Assembly (NCBI RefSeq): GCF_020921035.1
Contig: NC_063159.1
Coordinates: forward strand, 20,777,782-20,841,781
Reading direction: 5' to 3'
Length of the DNA: 64,000 nucleotides
Source: Rhodamnia argentea
Taxonomy: Eukaryota > Streptophyta > Magnoliopsida > Myrtales > Myrtaceae
Shown here: one piece after another, positions 22,330 through 34,845 of the stretch
How positions within the stretch are numbered: the first letter of the stretch is position 1
Layout of the letters: each line of letters begins with the position of its first letter
Program-made: the position numbers and the translations under genes
The notes under the pieces: generated by a model
Database searches by the model: none
What the model was told of the DNA's origin: nothing
Seen by the model: the letters and a program-made list of their open reading frames with translations, nothing else

Positions 22330-24329
22330 TACTCTTTTGGCGGACGTGGTCCCTAAATTACATATTTATTCCAGTTGGCCATTACGTGGACCCCCATGTT
22401 GCAAATCTTAATGTCTAAATTCAAGGATCAAGGGTGAAAATGTATCGAGCAAATTCAAATTGGGCAGTCATTACAAAACTTATATCTAGTCGGAACAATT
22501 ACGGGAAGAAAATTTGCATTAAACAAGAGACTTTTTGCTATGATTGTCGGGGAAGGCGCGTGAGATTTGACCTTTGAGTGGACTCTTTGGGATTCATGGA
22601 CCATTTAGTACAAAGATCGTGCCCGGGAATCACGTAGGTTAATAGTGCCTAGCAAACCCAAAATTGCCCTTAAATTTACGTATATTTACTACCCTAAAAA
22701 TAATTTGCAACGAGAAAACTCGTTTTATTAAACGCAACGTATAATTCACAAATATTAATCCACATTTACAGTACGTTAGAATGTACGTTACTCATTTGAT
22801 TAACTAAGTATAATTATCATCATCGGGACTTAGCATCAATTTACTTGATTACAAGGGAAATGACTGCTTTAAAGGTGAATCACATTTTATGAGGTAAATC
22901 ACCAAGGTAGCTAGCGAAGTGGAGACAACACTGCTACCCCTTCCTTCAACAAAACACACACACTCTCTCTCTCTCTCTCTCTCTTCAAGTTCAATTAATT
23001 TTTTTAATTACAAAAATGGCTTTTTTATTTTTATTTTTCTTGTTTATTTTTGGCTATGTTTTTTTTTGCCTTTCTTTTCTGTTTATGAAAATAAAAAAGT
23101 GGCTGCTTTATAAAGTGATCCGGAAACATTCTGATTATCAAAATTTTGCATATGCGCAATGTACGTGCAATTTTGCTTGTGTTTGGATCATAGTAGCATT
23201 CCTCTCTTATAGAATATCGTATAGATTTAAAAGAAATTCGTAGTAAATCACAAAATCTATCACTTCTCGTTCGATATTATTTTGTTGTGCCCTAAGAATA
23301 ACTCCGCTTGAAACTGAAAGCAATGTAATAGAGTAAAATTATTACTATAAGAAATGTGATTAAACGCCTCAAAGTTTGGCGATTCTCATTCAATTTGGTG
23401 TTTCGTACATCTTTTTTTTTTAATTTCGAGAAAAGAGAATAAATAAACTTTAGAAAGGGGAATAGGTCTTTTTGGGAAGCTTGACCTTGGCATGGAGAGT
23501 ACTAATCCAATGTCACCAAATTATTTGGACTTGTAGGCATATACATGTCACCTCAAAAAGCGACCTTCGCGGTTGAGCTTTCAGAAGGGTTGCGTCTCGT
23601 CCGGGGCCCCCTTCCATGTGATATGATAGTTGGGAAAGGCACTGATTTTCTTGGAGCAGGTCTTGAATTTTTTAAGCAAAAATTGTGCAGTTTTGCTAAG
23701 AAAGTGAAAATTGAAAGAAAATAATTTTTTGGACATTAAACGCACTGGATTTAAAGGACCGAGTCCGTTCTTTATCCGTTAAAATTCAATTTTTTATGCA
23801 AAAAAAAAAAGAGAGAGAGTAAAATATAATTTTTTTTTGCGAAAATAAAAATGTAATATTTGTTGGGGTGTGGTTCATACTCCCTTTTGCTATGAAGGCA
23901 CGAGGAGTGAGACTGCCCTAAGGAGCAAGCGTCCTCAAGACGCCAATGACTTATATAGTTTGAGCTCGTAATTTATTAGGAGGTTGAACTTGAGAGTTGT
24001 GCGATGCTAATTATATGAAAATCTTCTGTTTGATATAGTCCTAGTTTAATGGTGAACTAGGATAAATCTTGTATAACAATTTTTCTTTATTATTTTTACT
24101 CTTTTATTTCGTTGTGTTTGTACGGCTAATTCTAACAATATTAAAGAAGAAAACTAAGCAAAGCATGGACCTTAGTACTAGAATTATAGTAAAATAGACC
24201 TTTGAATGACATGAGATTTTTCTTTTTGGAACTTTTCTTTTCTTATCTTTTTCAAATAAAACTTAATGTAAATGTCCACATGTATATAATAGCATTTGCA
24301 CAATGGACATTAAACTAAATTTACATTTG
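22330..24329. other. Intergenic, no gene recognised
   Basis: Two kilobases of AT-rich sequence. A CA/CT microsatellite lies at 22957-22984. There are A- and T-runs near 23410 and 23800. Short frames at 22919-23243 encode only low-complexity F/L-rich text. I see no gene. Confidence 0.5.
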
Positions 24330-24965
24330 TCAAAATGGATCCAAAACCCATTTAATTATTCACAATCGTTCAAATGGGTCATAACAACCTTAGCATATCA
24401 GCGTAATAGGTGTACAAAATAAAAAAGCCAAAATAAGTGAGTCCACTGCGAATCAATTTAGAACCCACTTAAGACAACCCATATGAGAGGCCTCTATCCT
24501 TTCATTGTGTGGACTTCACCCATTTAAGAGACCCAACAATTAACATTTTTATTTTATTTTATTTTTCCTTTTTCTTTCTTCTTTCTTTTTTTGACAAAGT
24601 TCAGTGAGGGCCATGAAGCCCTTGCTTGGACCTGGCGTCGATGACCCACGAACATTGTAAAAAAAAAGAAAAGAAAAGGAAAGAAAGGACAAGAAAAAAG
24701 ACAAAAAAAATTAAAATAAAATAATTATAATAACTAAAAAATAAAAGAATTATTTTTTAAAAATTTAATAAAAGTTGGCCACTAAATTTGCATTGCATTG
24801 TATTAACAATATGGATCGAGTTGGGTATGGGTGAGTGCGGGTTGGGTTGAGTATGGGTAAAGAACTTTGCATTACTAATAAATGGATCATAAATGGGTCG
24901 ATAGGTCAATTTGGATTGAACCATTTATTATCAAATCCACTTGTTTAACAGGTCTATAATTAGAT
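24330..24965. repeat. Repeat remnant with pyrimidine/purine arms
   Basis: Contains a pyrimidine-rich arm (24545-24595), a short GC-richer core (24600-24660) and a purine-rich arm (24660-24720). Tracts of gggttgggttgagtatggg and aatgggtcgata type lie near 24830-24900, with counterparts such as aaatgggtca at 24373-24382. This resembles the internal layout of the hAT-like elements nearby, but ends and target duplication could not be placed. Confidence 0.35.
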
Positions 24966-25526
24966 GGGAAATTTTCAAATAAAGGCCCCAAGTGCCCCGA
25001 TTTTCTCAAATAAATGCATAAAGTGAACATTGTTGCAAATAAGAATTTGAAGTGCTCTTTTTGTTTCAAACAAGGGTCCGAAGTGATCATTTTTGTTTCA
25101 AGTAAGGGCTTGGCTTGGCTGGGTGGTCGGCCGGCCAAATATTCTGGCCAATCAAGGGTATTTTCATCAAAATATAATTTTAACATTTTTTTAGTTAAGT
25201 TATATAAGAAATAAAAAAAAAACAAAAAGACAGAGGAATACGGGCGGGAGGCTACAATCGGGAGGGCAGCGTCCCACTTGTTGTTCTTTTTTTTTTTTCA
25301 ATTTTTTTTAAATTTTAAAAAACAGAAGAGGCAAAAAAAAAAAAAAAAGGAAAAGGAAAAAAAATAATAAAAAGGATAAATGACAAAAAAATGTCGACAA
25401 ATAATTAGTGAGATGCCCTTTTTTAGGTTGATATGGTCACTTCATACCCTTATTTGAAACAAGATCCATTTTAGGCTCTTATTTGAGAAAATCAAGGCAC
25501 TTCGGGTCCTTATTTGAAATTTTTTC
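24966..25526. mobile_element. Mutator-like MITE with exact 9-bp target duplication
   Basis: Flanked by taattagat at 24957-24965 and 25527-25535, identical. Left end gggaaattttcaaataaagg pairs with the complement of the right end, gaaaaaatttcaaataagga. The inverted repeats extend about 110 bases and are built from repeated caaataagg(g)cccgaagtg-type units. The core holds a GC-rich piece, T- and A-runs and no coding region. A 9-bp duplication with long inverted repeats points to the Mutator superfamily. The flanking match continues for ggg, so the exact edge has a few bases of uncertainty. Confidence 0.82.
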
Positions 25527-25535
25527 TAATTAGAT

Positions 25536-26058
25536 GGGATGAGATTTTTCTTTTTCAAAAAAAAAAGAAAAAGTAAATAGTTCTCCCATCAAAGTGATAA
25601 TTAAAGGAAATTCATTTAAAATCCCAATGTGCATATGGAATTAAATTATATTATTGTCATCATGTGAGGAATCGAAGTAATACGAGTTTTAAGCAATCAA
25701 CAAGTAATTCATAGAAATTTGAAGATAAAACACACGCGAAGTTTGGGCAAGAACTGAGGTCTTATTGCGGGCCAACCGGAGAGCCTGCCCCATCAGGCGT
25801 CAGTTGGCTTCGCGTTTGCGACAAGTTGAACACCTCTGAACCAGAAATTCACCTACTCTCCCGCTCACTCGCTCTTCAAGAACCCGAACCAAACCCAAAG
25901 AATGGTAGATATAGCAAGTTGGTAGATATCAGCAGATGCAATAGGGGGACAAAGGCTGAACTTTTATGTTGTTCTCGCTGCAGAGACACTCCAAAAGGAC
26001 CAATCTTTCGGTTAAAGGTGATCTTGCTCTGTTCTGGGTCGGACAAAGTTTTGGAAGA
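25536..26058 (+). promoter_or_regulatory. Promoter and leader region of the SLC35F-type transporter
   Basis: No other gene is seen here. The sequence becomes GC-richer from about 25750. An in-frame ATG at 25966 would extend the transporter by 31 residues that do not look like the start of this family. It is more likely leader sequence. Confidence 0.45.
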
Positions 26059-29000
26059 ATGAACTGTGTCGACGCCATGAGCAGCTGGTGGGGGAGCCAC
26101 GGAAAGTGGCGAATGGTGTACCTTCTCTTCCTGGGTCAGCTCGTCTCTTTCATAATGGCACTCGCGAGCTTCTCTACTTCTCTGATAGCTGATCTCGGTA
26201 ACAACTGGAAGAGAGGACTAGTTTTTTGTTTTTTTTTGTTTTTCGCCAATTACGTGGTTTCTTGAGATTGCCAGGATGGTGAATGATAAAATGCATTAGT
26301 GTGATGATTCAAGTCGAGTCATCTTGGTTTTTGGCGAAATTTGTGCAGGTGTGGATGCGCCTCTCACTCAAATGTTGTTTGCTTATTTAGCTCTCGCTCT
26401 GGTTTTCGGAAGCATCTTGCTTTACAGGCGACGCAGGCTTCTGGTATCTTCACAGTTCTGTTCTTCTCCATGTACAGAGAGTCGGTCAGTTTTTAAGCAC
26501 GAGACTTTGGCCAAACCAAGCTACTGTGCTCTGTTAGGAAATTGGCATGTTTTTCACTCAGTGGGGCAGTTCAAATGCTGAATCTAGCATGCGATTTGTT
26601 GATATGGAATTTCATTTTTTTTAGGAGATTATCATTTTTGACAGGTTTCGTGGTACTGGTATCTGCTATTGGGAATGGTTGACGTTCAAGGAAATTATTT
26701 GGGTGAGTTGAAAAGGCCTCTCTCTCTCTCTTCCCGGGAAAAACAATTTCTCTTTAAGCAGTTGTATAGTTCAGCGGTAGTACCATTGTCTAATTATCTG
26801 TACAGGAACTTGATCTTCTACACTTAAGGAATGGCATCTTTTTGTAGTTTACTTACCACTCAAACTTCTTGATGGCAGTTAACAAGGCATACCAGTACTC
26901 ATCGATTACTAGTGTGACACTTCTGGATTGCTGGACAATACCGTCGGTCCTTGTCCTGACCTGGGTGTTTCTAGGAACTCGTTATTCGCTGTTGCAGTTG
27001 TTTGGAGCCGCATTGTGTGTTCTAGGCCTTGGCTTAGTGCTTCTATCCGATGCTGGAGTGGGAGGGGGAGGTGATAGATTTATTATTTTGGGACCAAAAG
27101 TTTTCCAACTTCTGCATACAAGATGAACTTGCATCAGTTTACTGACACAAATCATTTTGGATTAGTTCATGTCAATAGCATGTGGGCATTTTGGTCTCGA
27201 CTATCAGTTGGTTCTCTAGAATCATAGAAGTTCAACATATTTACAGAAGAAAATAGTAATCCTCCTTGGAAAATACAACATCAATCCAACTGTATGATCA
27301 GAAATCTCAATTCAGGTGGTTCAAAACCTCTTTTGGGAGACATACTTGTTATTGCTGGGACTGTCTTCTATGCCGTAAGCAATGTCGGTGAGGTCAGTTA
27401 TTGCTAACGGAATCGACTTAAATTTTTCGGTGGCATTGTACGTGCAACATCTCAGTCTCCAAAGACTCTGATCCACCTTTTCTAAGTTTCTCATAGACTT
27501 ATTAATTCCGTTTTTTCCTTATTCGTACTGCAGGAATTCTGCGTGAAGAAAAAGGATCTAGTGGAAGTAGTGTCCATGATTGGGCTTTATGGAACACTAG
27601 TTAGCGTGGTTGAGATGTATCCTCCATTTTGGTGCTGGAAAATAGAAGCTGGAAATGCGGGTGTTTATTTGGAAAAAGTGTCCCAACAAAAGATTGAGCT
27701 CTGACCTGCTTAAACTCTCTTGCAATCAGTAATTCGCATCTCATTCATGTGTTGGGGATATGGCTGGGGAATGTTACTTGTGCTACTCGATGATGACATT
27801 AACCTTATTCCTTAATTCTGATTAGATCCATATTTGAAAGGCAGAGTATTGAATCCATCACGTGGTCTACAGAACTTGTAAGAAGTACTTCTGAGCTTCC
27901 TCGCCACTATTCTTGCTCAAATTGTCTAATGTTCAATTATTGCCTTTTGAGTCAATGTATAGTAGGAAAGCCTCCCAACTAAAATTATCATTGTGCTATT
28001 TCAAATTATCCTTTTTCTTATTGAGATTCCACCAGTTAAATATTGTTAGTTTGGTAATCCACCAAATTATTTAATTCTCTTTATTGACAATGTCAACCAA
28101 TATGCATGCGTGACTCCCCCCAAATGAAAAAGAGAAAAGGACGATATGCCTGTAACTGTCTGCCAAGGGTATCATTGAGTTCTAGCCATTATTTGCAAGG
28201 GCATGTAGTGCAAACTTCATGAAAACATATGCGGTGTAAAATGTCAAGAGAGTGTTAATTTCATTTTGTTGCTGATAAGTTGTGACCTGGAAAGTTAAGC
28301 ATGCTTACATGTGGCATATCGAGTTGATGTTCTTCCTGTCTATTCTCCGGAGATGCCTTAATATTTAGTACCACCTGTGATAACTGGTAGTAGACTTTGA
28401 TTTTTGTGAGTATTTTTTGCTCTTCGTTCCTGTGTTCCATTGACTTGTACATCTCATACTCTCGAGTATTTTGCCCTCTGTTTCAATCTTCCAAGCCATC
28501 TGCTTCTGTTTCAGGTACTAGCTTTTGTTGGCTATGTTCTGACAGTCTTTTTATTCTATTCATTTGCTCCTTCAGTCCTGAAGGTACTCTTACTCTTTTG
28601 GTGCTAGTTATTATTGTTTTCATTAGAAGTCTCAAAATCTCATGTTATGCTTATACACACACACGATCTCATTTAGAGTGAATGACGAATTGTACCCGAC
28701 AGAAAGTATCAAATATCTTCCACGAGTTATGATAGTTCGAGTTGAGTTCACTCTTTCTCCTCCTGTGATGTAAAACAGTTCGGTTGATGCAACTATTTAC
28801 TGCTCTGTATCTTCTTCCATCCTTATCAGAAATAGTTTTCTTCCTTTTTTCTTTGGTGTAATCTTATGGTGATATGTCTAAAATCATGACAAAAAGAAAT
28901 GAGCTACAAGCTGTCCTTCACTAAATGTTTGCTAATATGTAACTCTCTGTATCTCTAATGAAAATAAGTTGCCTCCAGATGAGTGGAGCCACAATGTTCA

Positions 29001-30516
29001 ATCTCTCTCTACTCACATCTGATATGTGGGCAGTTGTTGTACGCATCTGCTTCTATCATCAGCAGGTACAGTTTGTTCACATTATTTGGTTACCATCGGC
29101 AGTCATATTTGACACTATGATAGCAATCTTGTGCCTGCATAACCTGATCGATAGTCACCTCTTCTTTCAGGTTGACTGGTTATACTATCTTGCTTTTGCC
29201 ATTGTGGTAGTTGGCTTGGTCATCTACTCGAAAAAGTATGTGCCATATCTTATCCACAGAATGTTCCTCTCCCTTTGATTTAGTTTACAATCCTCAAGAT
29301 GCTGGTATCCCTTTCATAGATGCAACTTTATGGTGCATATTATCATGCTTATCCCAGCCAATCGACCATTTTCCATTAGCCAATTCCAACAATCCATCAA
29401 AAGAAAGAAATTCTGTTGAGATGAACTTACTGAATTGTAATCCCAAGACAATTCCAAATGGAAAGGCCATGCCTCCATCTAGTGAAAACCTGAAAAAGAT
29501 AAAGAACAAGGGCGAGCCTGGATTTACATGTACTTTCTGCCTTTTGCTTCATCTAAATTTTGCGATGCACACATTTAACTTTTTTCTTTTTTTCCATCCT
29601 AAGCACTTGAAATTTTCGCTATATGCAAATGTTGACACGTAGAGTAACATATGATTTTTCACAATCCTTTTGATGTTTGGATAATACTTCTAATTGTGGC
29701 GAGAAAGCCAAAAAGTGCTCTTTACTTAAACTTTGTTCTAAACAAACAAGCCCTATATTGCTAGGGACTCAAAGATTCCTTAGAAAGTTGTGTGGCAAAC
29801 CGTATGTGAGTATTTAAACAAGTGGAACATATTTGGCATTTAATAAGATCCTCCTACATCAATTCGTAAATTGTTTCGTAAACCAACCTTGGTATCTTTG
29901 GCATTAATCAAAGATAAAGACAACAAAGGAAATATCAGAGGACCTATGTTCATGGTTATCAGTTGGTTGAACTTATCAGGGATGCTTTCTTTTTTCTTGT
30001 GGAAGCAAAGGAACTCTTGCAGGGTCTCTGCATGACCATTCGTGACTGCAGTTCACTCTCTAGTCTTATGCATCCCATTTCCCGTACTTAGAATTTTTCT
30101 AGTATGAGCACATCTTCCCATTAGTTGAGCTACTCATGTGCCTTTCAGTCTCTGTATCTAACAAAAGATTTTTAGAACCATTAAGAGGGAAATATAACTC
30201 ATACCCGAGTTGGAAAAACCAGTTATAGAATGTTGCGCTTAAAGTTGCAATGATGGTGGCATCTTTTGCTGGTTAATATATGAATTGCGACAGCATCAAC
30301 TCATATGATCCACTTCACTGTGATGCCACATGAGCGCTTGAGTTTATATAGATGCGCCTCATCCTGGAAGTGCTTTCATGCAATAAAAAGGTGTTATCGT
30401 TGTCCAGCGAGAAGGAACCCGAAATTGTACAGGCCATTGAGGATGGAGACCTGACCAATTATCAAGTGCTTAGCAATGGAAGTGCAGTTCCCCCGGAGGA
30501 ATCTTCGACTTCATGA
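26059..30516 (+). CDS. SLC35F1/F2-type solute carrier (EamA/DUF914-related membrane transporter)
   Basis: Eleven exons: 26059-26197, 26349-26443, 26645-26702, 26879-27070, 27316-27392, 27534-27616, 27826-27877, 28515-28583, 28979-29065, 29171-29235 and 30408-30516. They join in frame to 341 residues with GT-AG introns. The hydrophobic profile fits about ten membrane spans. Landmarks are YLLFLGQLVSF near the start, VDVQGNYLVNKAYQYSS, LLDCWTIPSV, SNVGEEFCVKKKD and MLTSDMWAVV-like LLTSDMWAVV. The hydrophilic tail ends EESSTS. Members are drug/metabolite-type carriers of the secretory system, and the substrate is unknown. I chose ATG 26059 because the family starts shortly before the first span; ATG 26077 is an alternative. 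All 11 exons read cleanly. Confidence 0.93.
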
Positions 30517-31654
30517 TGCAAGTTGCCCGTTTTATATTGCAGTTGACTCTGCACATCCTAGTAAACTCGATGGGTAAATACTAAACCCTTCGTCACGGCT
30601 TGGATAGGTTAAGACTCTCAAGTGCCGAATTCCTTGACAAGCTTGAGATGGTTACTCTGTGATGTGCAGGACGGTCTTAAATTTCTTCCCCCAACTGGTG
30701 CATCCAGTTGTTTAGCCTAACCGTGCTTACAGAGAGAGGCTCTGCTTTGGCATGATGCGATCGGATCCCATTGGGTCACCGAAACCCTGGTATGGCTATG
30801 TTCTATATGCGAGGTTCTAGTTCATCATGTTGCTGAGCAGACAAGGCAAATTTATACCCAAGAAAGTCTGAAACAAGAAGCTAGGGATCCTTTTACGCAG
30901 AACGAGTAATATAATAGATCGAGGCTGCATGGATAGATTGATGAATGCAGAGAATTATTACATATCTATTTTGATTACTCACCCACTTTGATGTGGCAGT
31001 GTTTCCTGCAGCCTTATGTACTTGTATAGCCAGTAAACATACTTTTAATTCCATCAACCCATGTTGCCGGGCAGTCTTCTTCATCAACAGGGATCGTTCC
31101 TCACACGAGCACATGAAAAGATCCCGCAGAGAAGACGGGACGGGTCATCGACCCAATCAACTGGACCGATCGTCCTCTTTCGATGGATGCAACAAGCCTA
31201 ACTTGCACGTCCGCTGGCACTTCTTCTAATTGATTGAAACATCGGTCTCATTAGTTTCTTTTCTCCATCCTCATTTCTGGCAACAAAAGCTCAGCTGAGC
31301 AGTCTGAGTGTAGTCCCTATGATCAGCTGTTTTCTGCCATATCTTGCTATCTGCCTGTGCCAAGGCCTCTCTGATATGTGTTATTCCTCCCATTCTCTTG
31401 GCTTCTTTCTCTGGTGATCACCCCAAGTCAGTCACACCCTCTTGTTCTTCTCCTTCTTTCATCCGGTTGAAACATATTGGGAGTGGTATGCGCTAAAATG
31501 AACACGGTGACGCGGCACGATCTGATAATGCTCATCTGCATCAATGTTTAATAGACCTTATAAGAGATCACAGCATAAGGAGTAAACATACTAGTGCTTA
31601 AAGGCTTTGTAAATTGCGATAAATCCATAGTTCTCACCACCTTTTTGACTGATA
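30517..31654. other. 3' flank of the transporter gene
   Basis: About 1.1 kb with the transporter's untranslated end and intergenic sequence. Frames of up to 78 codons at 30893-31229 have no recognisable content. Confidence 0.45.
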
Positions 31655-32515
31655 CCCCGGCAGAGTCCTGGGCAACCGTTGGCAAATTCAAAAGGATGTT
31701 ACAGCTTCCTTTCAAAGCAGCAGATCTTCCGTCCATAGATACCGACTAACAGAAAGAGACCCATTCTCCCTTTTCTTCTGCATTCTTATCAGCAAACTGC
31801 TCCTTCAGCCATCTCTGTCTACAATAAGATATCTGCTATATTTCTCGTGTTGTCGTGTCGGCAACTCGCCAGGATTGTCGAGAGACTCTTTTTTTCCTTT
31901 CTTTTTTCTTTTTATGGGATTTCAACTACAATTTGAGATTTCTACTTTGATTAACATAGGCATAAATGGCAGGAATTATTTGGCAAAATGGTTGCATGAT
32001 CGATCAGGTATATCACAAGTTCTGCATTTACATATATTTATGACCCTCAAAGTAATTTGCAAAGACGAAACTCGTTCTAGAACCGCAAATATAATTAACA
32101 AACATCGTTCTGCATTTACGTACAACTTCATGGCGTGCCAGCAAAATAAAGCTTAAGAACATCGATTTCACGGTATTGAGGCTGGACTATCGTAATTAAG
32201 CCTAAGAGGTCGATAGAAGAATTAGCGATCCGCATTGCTGGCGTGCCTTAGAAATTTCCAACATGTCGCGCTTTTGCCATGTGACCGATGATTTTGGTGC
32301 GTCCCTTCCCAACTTCCGTTGTTCGCAACCCAGCACGGTCCTGGGCAACCGTTAGCATTTCACAAGCATTGTCGCAGCTTCCTTTCAAAGTTTCCCCATC
32401 TTTCTTCCCCACGTACCAACCAACAAAAAACTGCTCTTCCAGCCATCTCTGGCTACCGAAATAACCCGCTCGCTCTTTTTAAACGTGTTGTCGGCGGCGG
32501 CTCACCGGGACTGTA
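31655..32515. repeat. Diverged direct duplication of a ~200-bp promoter-like segment
   Basis: Copy 1 (31662-31880) and copy 2 (32335-32515) share gtcctgggcaaccgtt, cagcttcctttcaaag, aaactgctc(c/t)ttc(c)agccatctctg and a TGTTGTCGGC-type end. They are about 675 bases apart. Copy 2 has a TATA-like ctctttttaaac near 32475. No coding region follows either copy, so these may be relics of a lost gene's promoter. Confidence 0.6.
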
Positions 32516-33032
32516 TAGGATATGATGTAAACGGAGATGGTAAGATTCTCTCACTATTTACTGCTAAAGAAATCACAAATACGCAGATGGAGACAACCTC
32601 AAATGAATTGCAGCACTCTAGAGCCACAGGTTCGACTATAACAATAAATGTAATGGTGTAAAGAAAATAAACTATCATCGAGCAATTGATAACATATAGC
32701 AAAATTCTTAGCTTTCATATCATATTTTATGTACTCTTATCTTTGCTTGAAATCCAGACAACCAAACACAGCCTCACGTCTTACTCAAATCTGAGTATTT
32801 GCTAGTCGTAGGTGAGAATCTAGTTTTGCTCTAAATTCAGACCAAATCAATTTCCACTGCCTCGAACTTCTCTTTCTATTTAAAAAGACTTTTTATGTTT
32901 ATTATTTGATTTATTATGGCATTTCATTTTGATAAATCACAATTTGGGCTTGTATTATTGGGGGATTTAATTTCGAATTGCACAAGTCATTTTTCGTTGT
33001 CCTTAAAGTTCAACAAGATTTTCATACTCACT
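32516..33032. other. Intergenic, no gene recognised
   Basis: AT-rich sequence between the duplicated segment and the MITE. Nothing supportable is seen. Confidence 0.5.
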
Positions 33033-33035
33033 TTA

Positions 33036-33442
33036 GGGTGCGAATGATAACCACTTTGTTTCTCTATTTTTTATTTTCCCAAGAAAAGGTTTGGAACAAA
33101 AATCCGTTTGGTAAAACAATTTCATTCATCTATTTTTGAGATAAACATTTAGCTTAGAAATAGATTTTGAGAAGAAATAAAAAGTAAAAAATTTCTACAT
33201 TTTTATTTATGGAACAAAAACATAAATAAAAATTCTTCTCACTACTTGCTTTTCCCCTCCTCTCTCTCACGTGAAGTCTCCGTCTCTCTCTCTCTCGTCC
33301 TTGTCGCAAACTGGTAATCTGAAAAATTTTATGTTATTATCGAACAAATTTCTGTTTCGGGAATAAAATCGTTTTGGTTGCTCAAAAACTCGTATAAGGA
33401 ATAGCAATAGAAAAATTAATAGATTGAGTATCATTCGCTACC
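33036..33442. mobile_element. Tourist-like MITE (tta target duplication)
   Basis: gggtgcgaatgata at 33036-33049 pairs with the complement of the right end, ggtagcgaatgata. The element is flanked by tta at 33033-33035 and 33443-33445. It is 407 bp, AT-rich, with a CT-rich patch near 33250-33300 and no coding. The 3-bp tta duplication suggests PIF/Harbinger. A 3-bp match is weak evidence on its own. Confidence 0.6.
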
Positions 33443-33445
33443 TTA

Positions 33446-34540
33446 ATGGGCAAAGGCCAATCCCATCGACCAGATGCTTTTTTAAACTTTGGCCTTTTTT
33501 TTGAAGCCGCGAAGTGCAAAAGCTGAAATATAATATGTCCTTGACTCTGGGGATAACGATTGGGTCATGGGTCTTCATCACAACCTCGAACGACAACCTT
33601 GTATTAGTGGCTGTATTAGGCACAATCGCGCCAATAATTTTGTCATTTGCGTCTAATCCACCGGTCCAAATGATGGATCATGCGATGACTCCATCGATCC
33701 TATTGTCTCGTATTATGCAAGTTCGGCGGACCGCACAATACAAGATAATTGGCTTGACGCAACGTAATGGATAGCAAAATGACCCTCTTGACTAGGACGC
33801 CTGCTAATGCGTCGAATACAAGATGTCGGTCAAACGGAAGCAACAGCTATGGTATGGGAGCCAAATCCAATGAATCGTTTGCGTGGTGACATTAAATTCA
33901 TCTCTATCTTTTCAGCATATCTAGATTTTAGCAATCGGGGCGATGGAATAGCTTCCGCGCATCTCGAATAATTCGTAATCTTGAATTACCATAGATTGAC
34001 GGGTGAGGTGTGAGGACGTTTTTAGTAGCCTAGGAAGACAAAAGAGGAAAAAATATAAAAATATGTATTAAATTTGTTTCATTTGTTCAATTTAGTTCTA
34101 AATCTTTCGATTGGATCAATTCGGTCTTAGACCTTTTTGTATTGGTACCAATTCGGTTCATCCGGCTAATTCGGGCCGTAAATTCCTGATATTGAAGTCG
34201 GCCATCACACGTGGTATTGCCAATACTAATATGGAAATGAATAATCACGTGATAATCGAGTTGACCACCACACCGATCAACGTGCAACCACATGATAATA
34301 TAACTTAGATTAAATTAAAATGCCACGTCCGGCTGAGCGGTAAAATGTTAACACGCCTGCCTAAGCATTAAGCAATGGGTGTGCTTTTCCCAATTTACCC
34401 CCTTCAGATATCCGAATATGCCACACGTCGATATCCCATTGGGGGCACAGGACTAGGCCCTTTTTCGTCATTCCGCCCCCCTTTAATCCTTCCTTTTTAA
34501 TTACCCAACCCAATCAAACAAAGGCACCAACCAGCCAGCG
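33446..34540. other. Intergenic region upstream of the nucleosidase gene
   Basis: Frames at 33438-33774 overlap on opposite strands without recognisable domains. The distal promoter of the next gene is probably here. No gene is called. Confidence 0.45.
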
Positions 34541-34845
34541 TTTTAGAGAGAGAGAGAGAGAGAGAGAGGGAGACGTCTTGGAGGGAGGAAAGCTTGCGGT
34601 TGGCGTCGCCAGCTTCGTCGTCGCTTCGAATCGGACGAATTTCTACGAAATGAATCTGTCCTGATCAGTTGATCGCCACCGGATAAAAGAGAGGCGCGGC
34701 GGGGATTCGAGTTGAATTGATCGTTGCTGCTTCTTCTGCTGCTGCTGCTTCTCTTGCGTGATCTGATTTGGAGACGGACAAAAGGTTTAAAAAACAAGGG
34801 GGTGCGCACCTCGAGTTTTTCGTCCTCTGATTCGAAGCGGAGAAG
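34541..34845 (+). promoter_or_regulatory. 5' leader of the nucleosidase gene
   Basis: Begins with a GA dinucleotide tract at 34546-34569 and contains a gctgctgctgctt run at 34737-34750. Purine/pyrimidine dinucleotide tracts mark leaders of at least two other genes in this window. Transcription probably starts near 34540, but no convincing TATA box is seen. Confidence 0.5.

Noticed and set aside
25966..26058. Upstream in-frame ATG of the transporter as the start
   Set aside because: It would add 31 basic, non-hydrophobic residues ahead of the first span, unlike what I recall for this family. ATG 26059 fits better, although the upstream ATG cannot be excluded without transcript data.
34322..34380. 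tRNA-like text (gtccggctgagcggtaaaat) resembling the D-arm and A box of tRNA-Ser/Leu
   Set aside because: No anticodon arm, no T-arm and no B box follow within the expected distance, so it is not a tRNA gene and not even a good SINE head.
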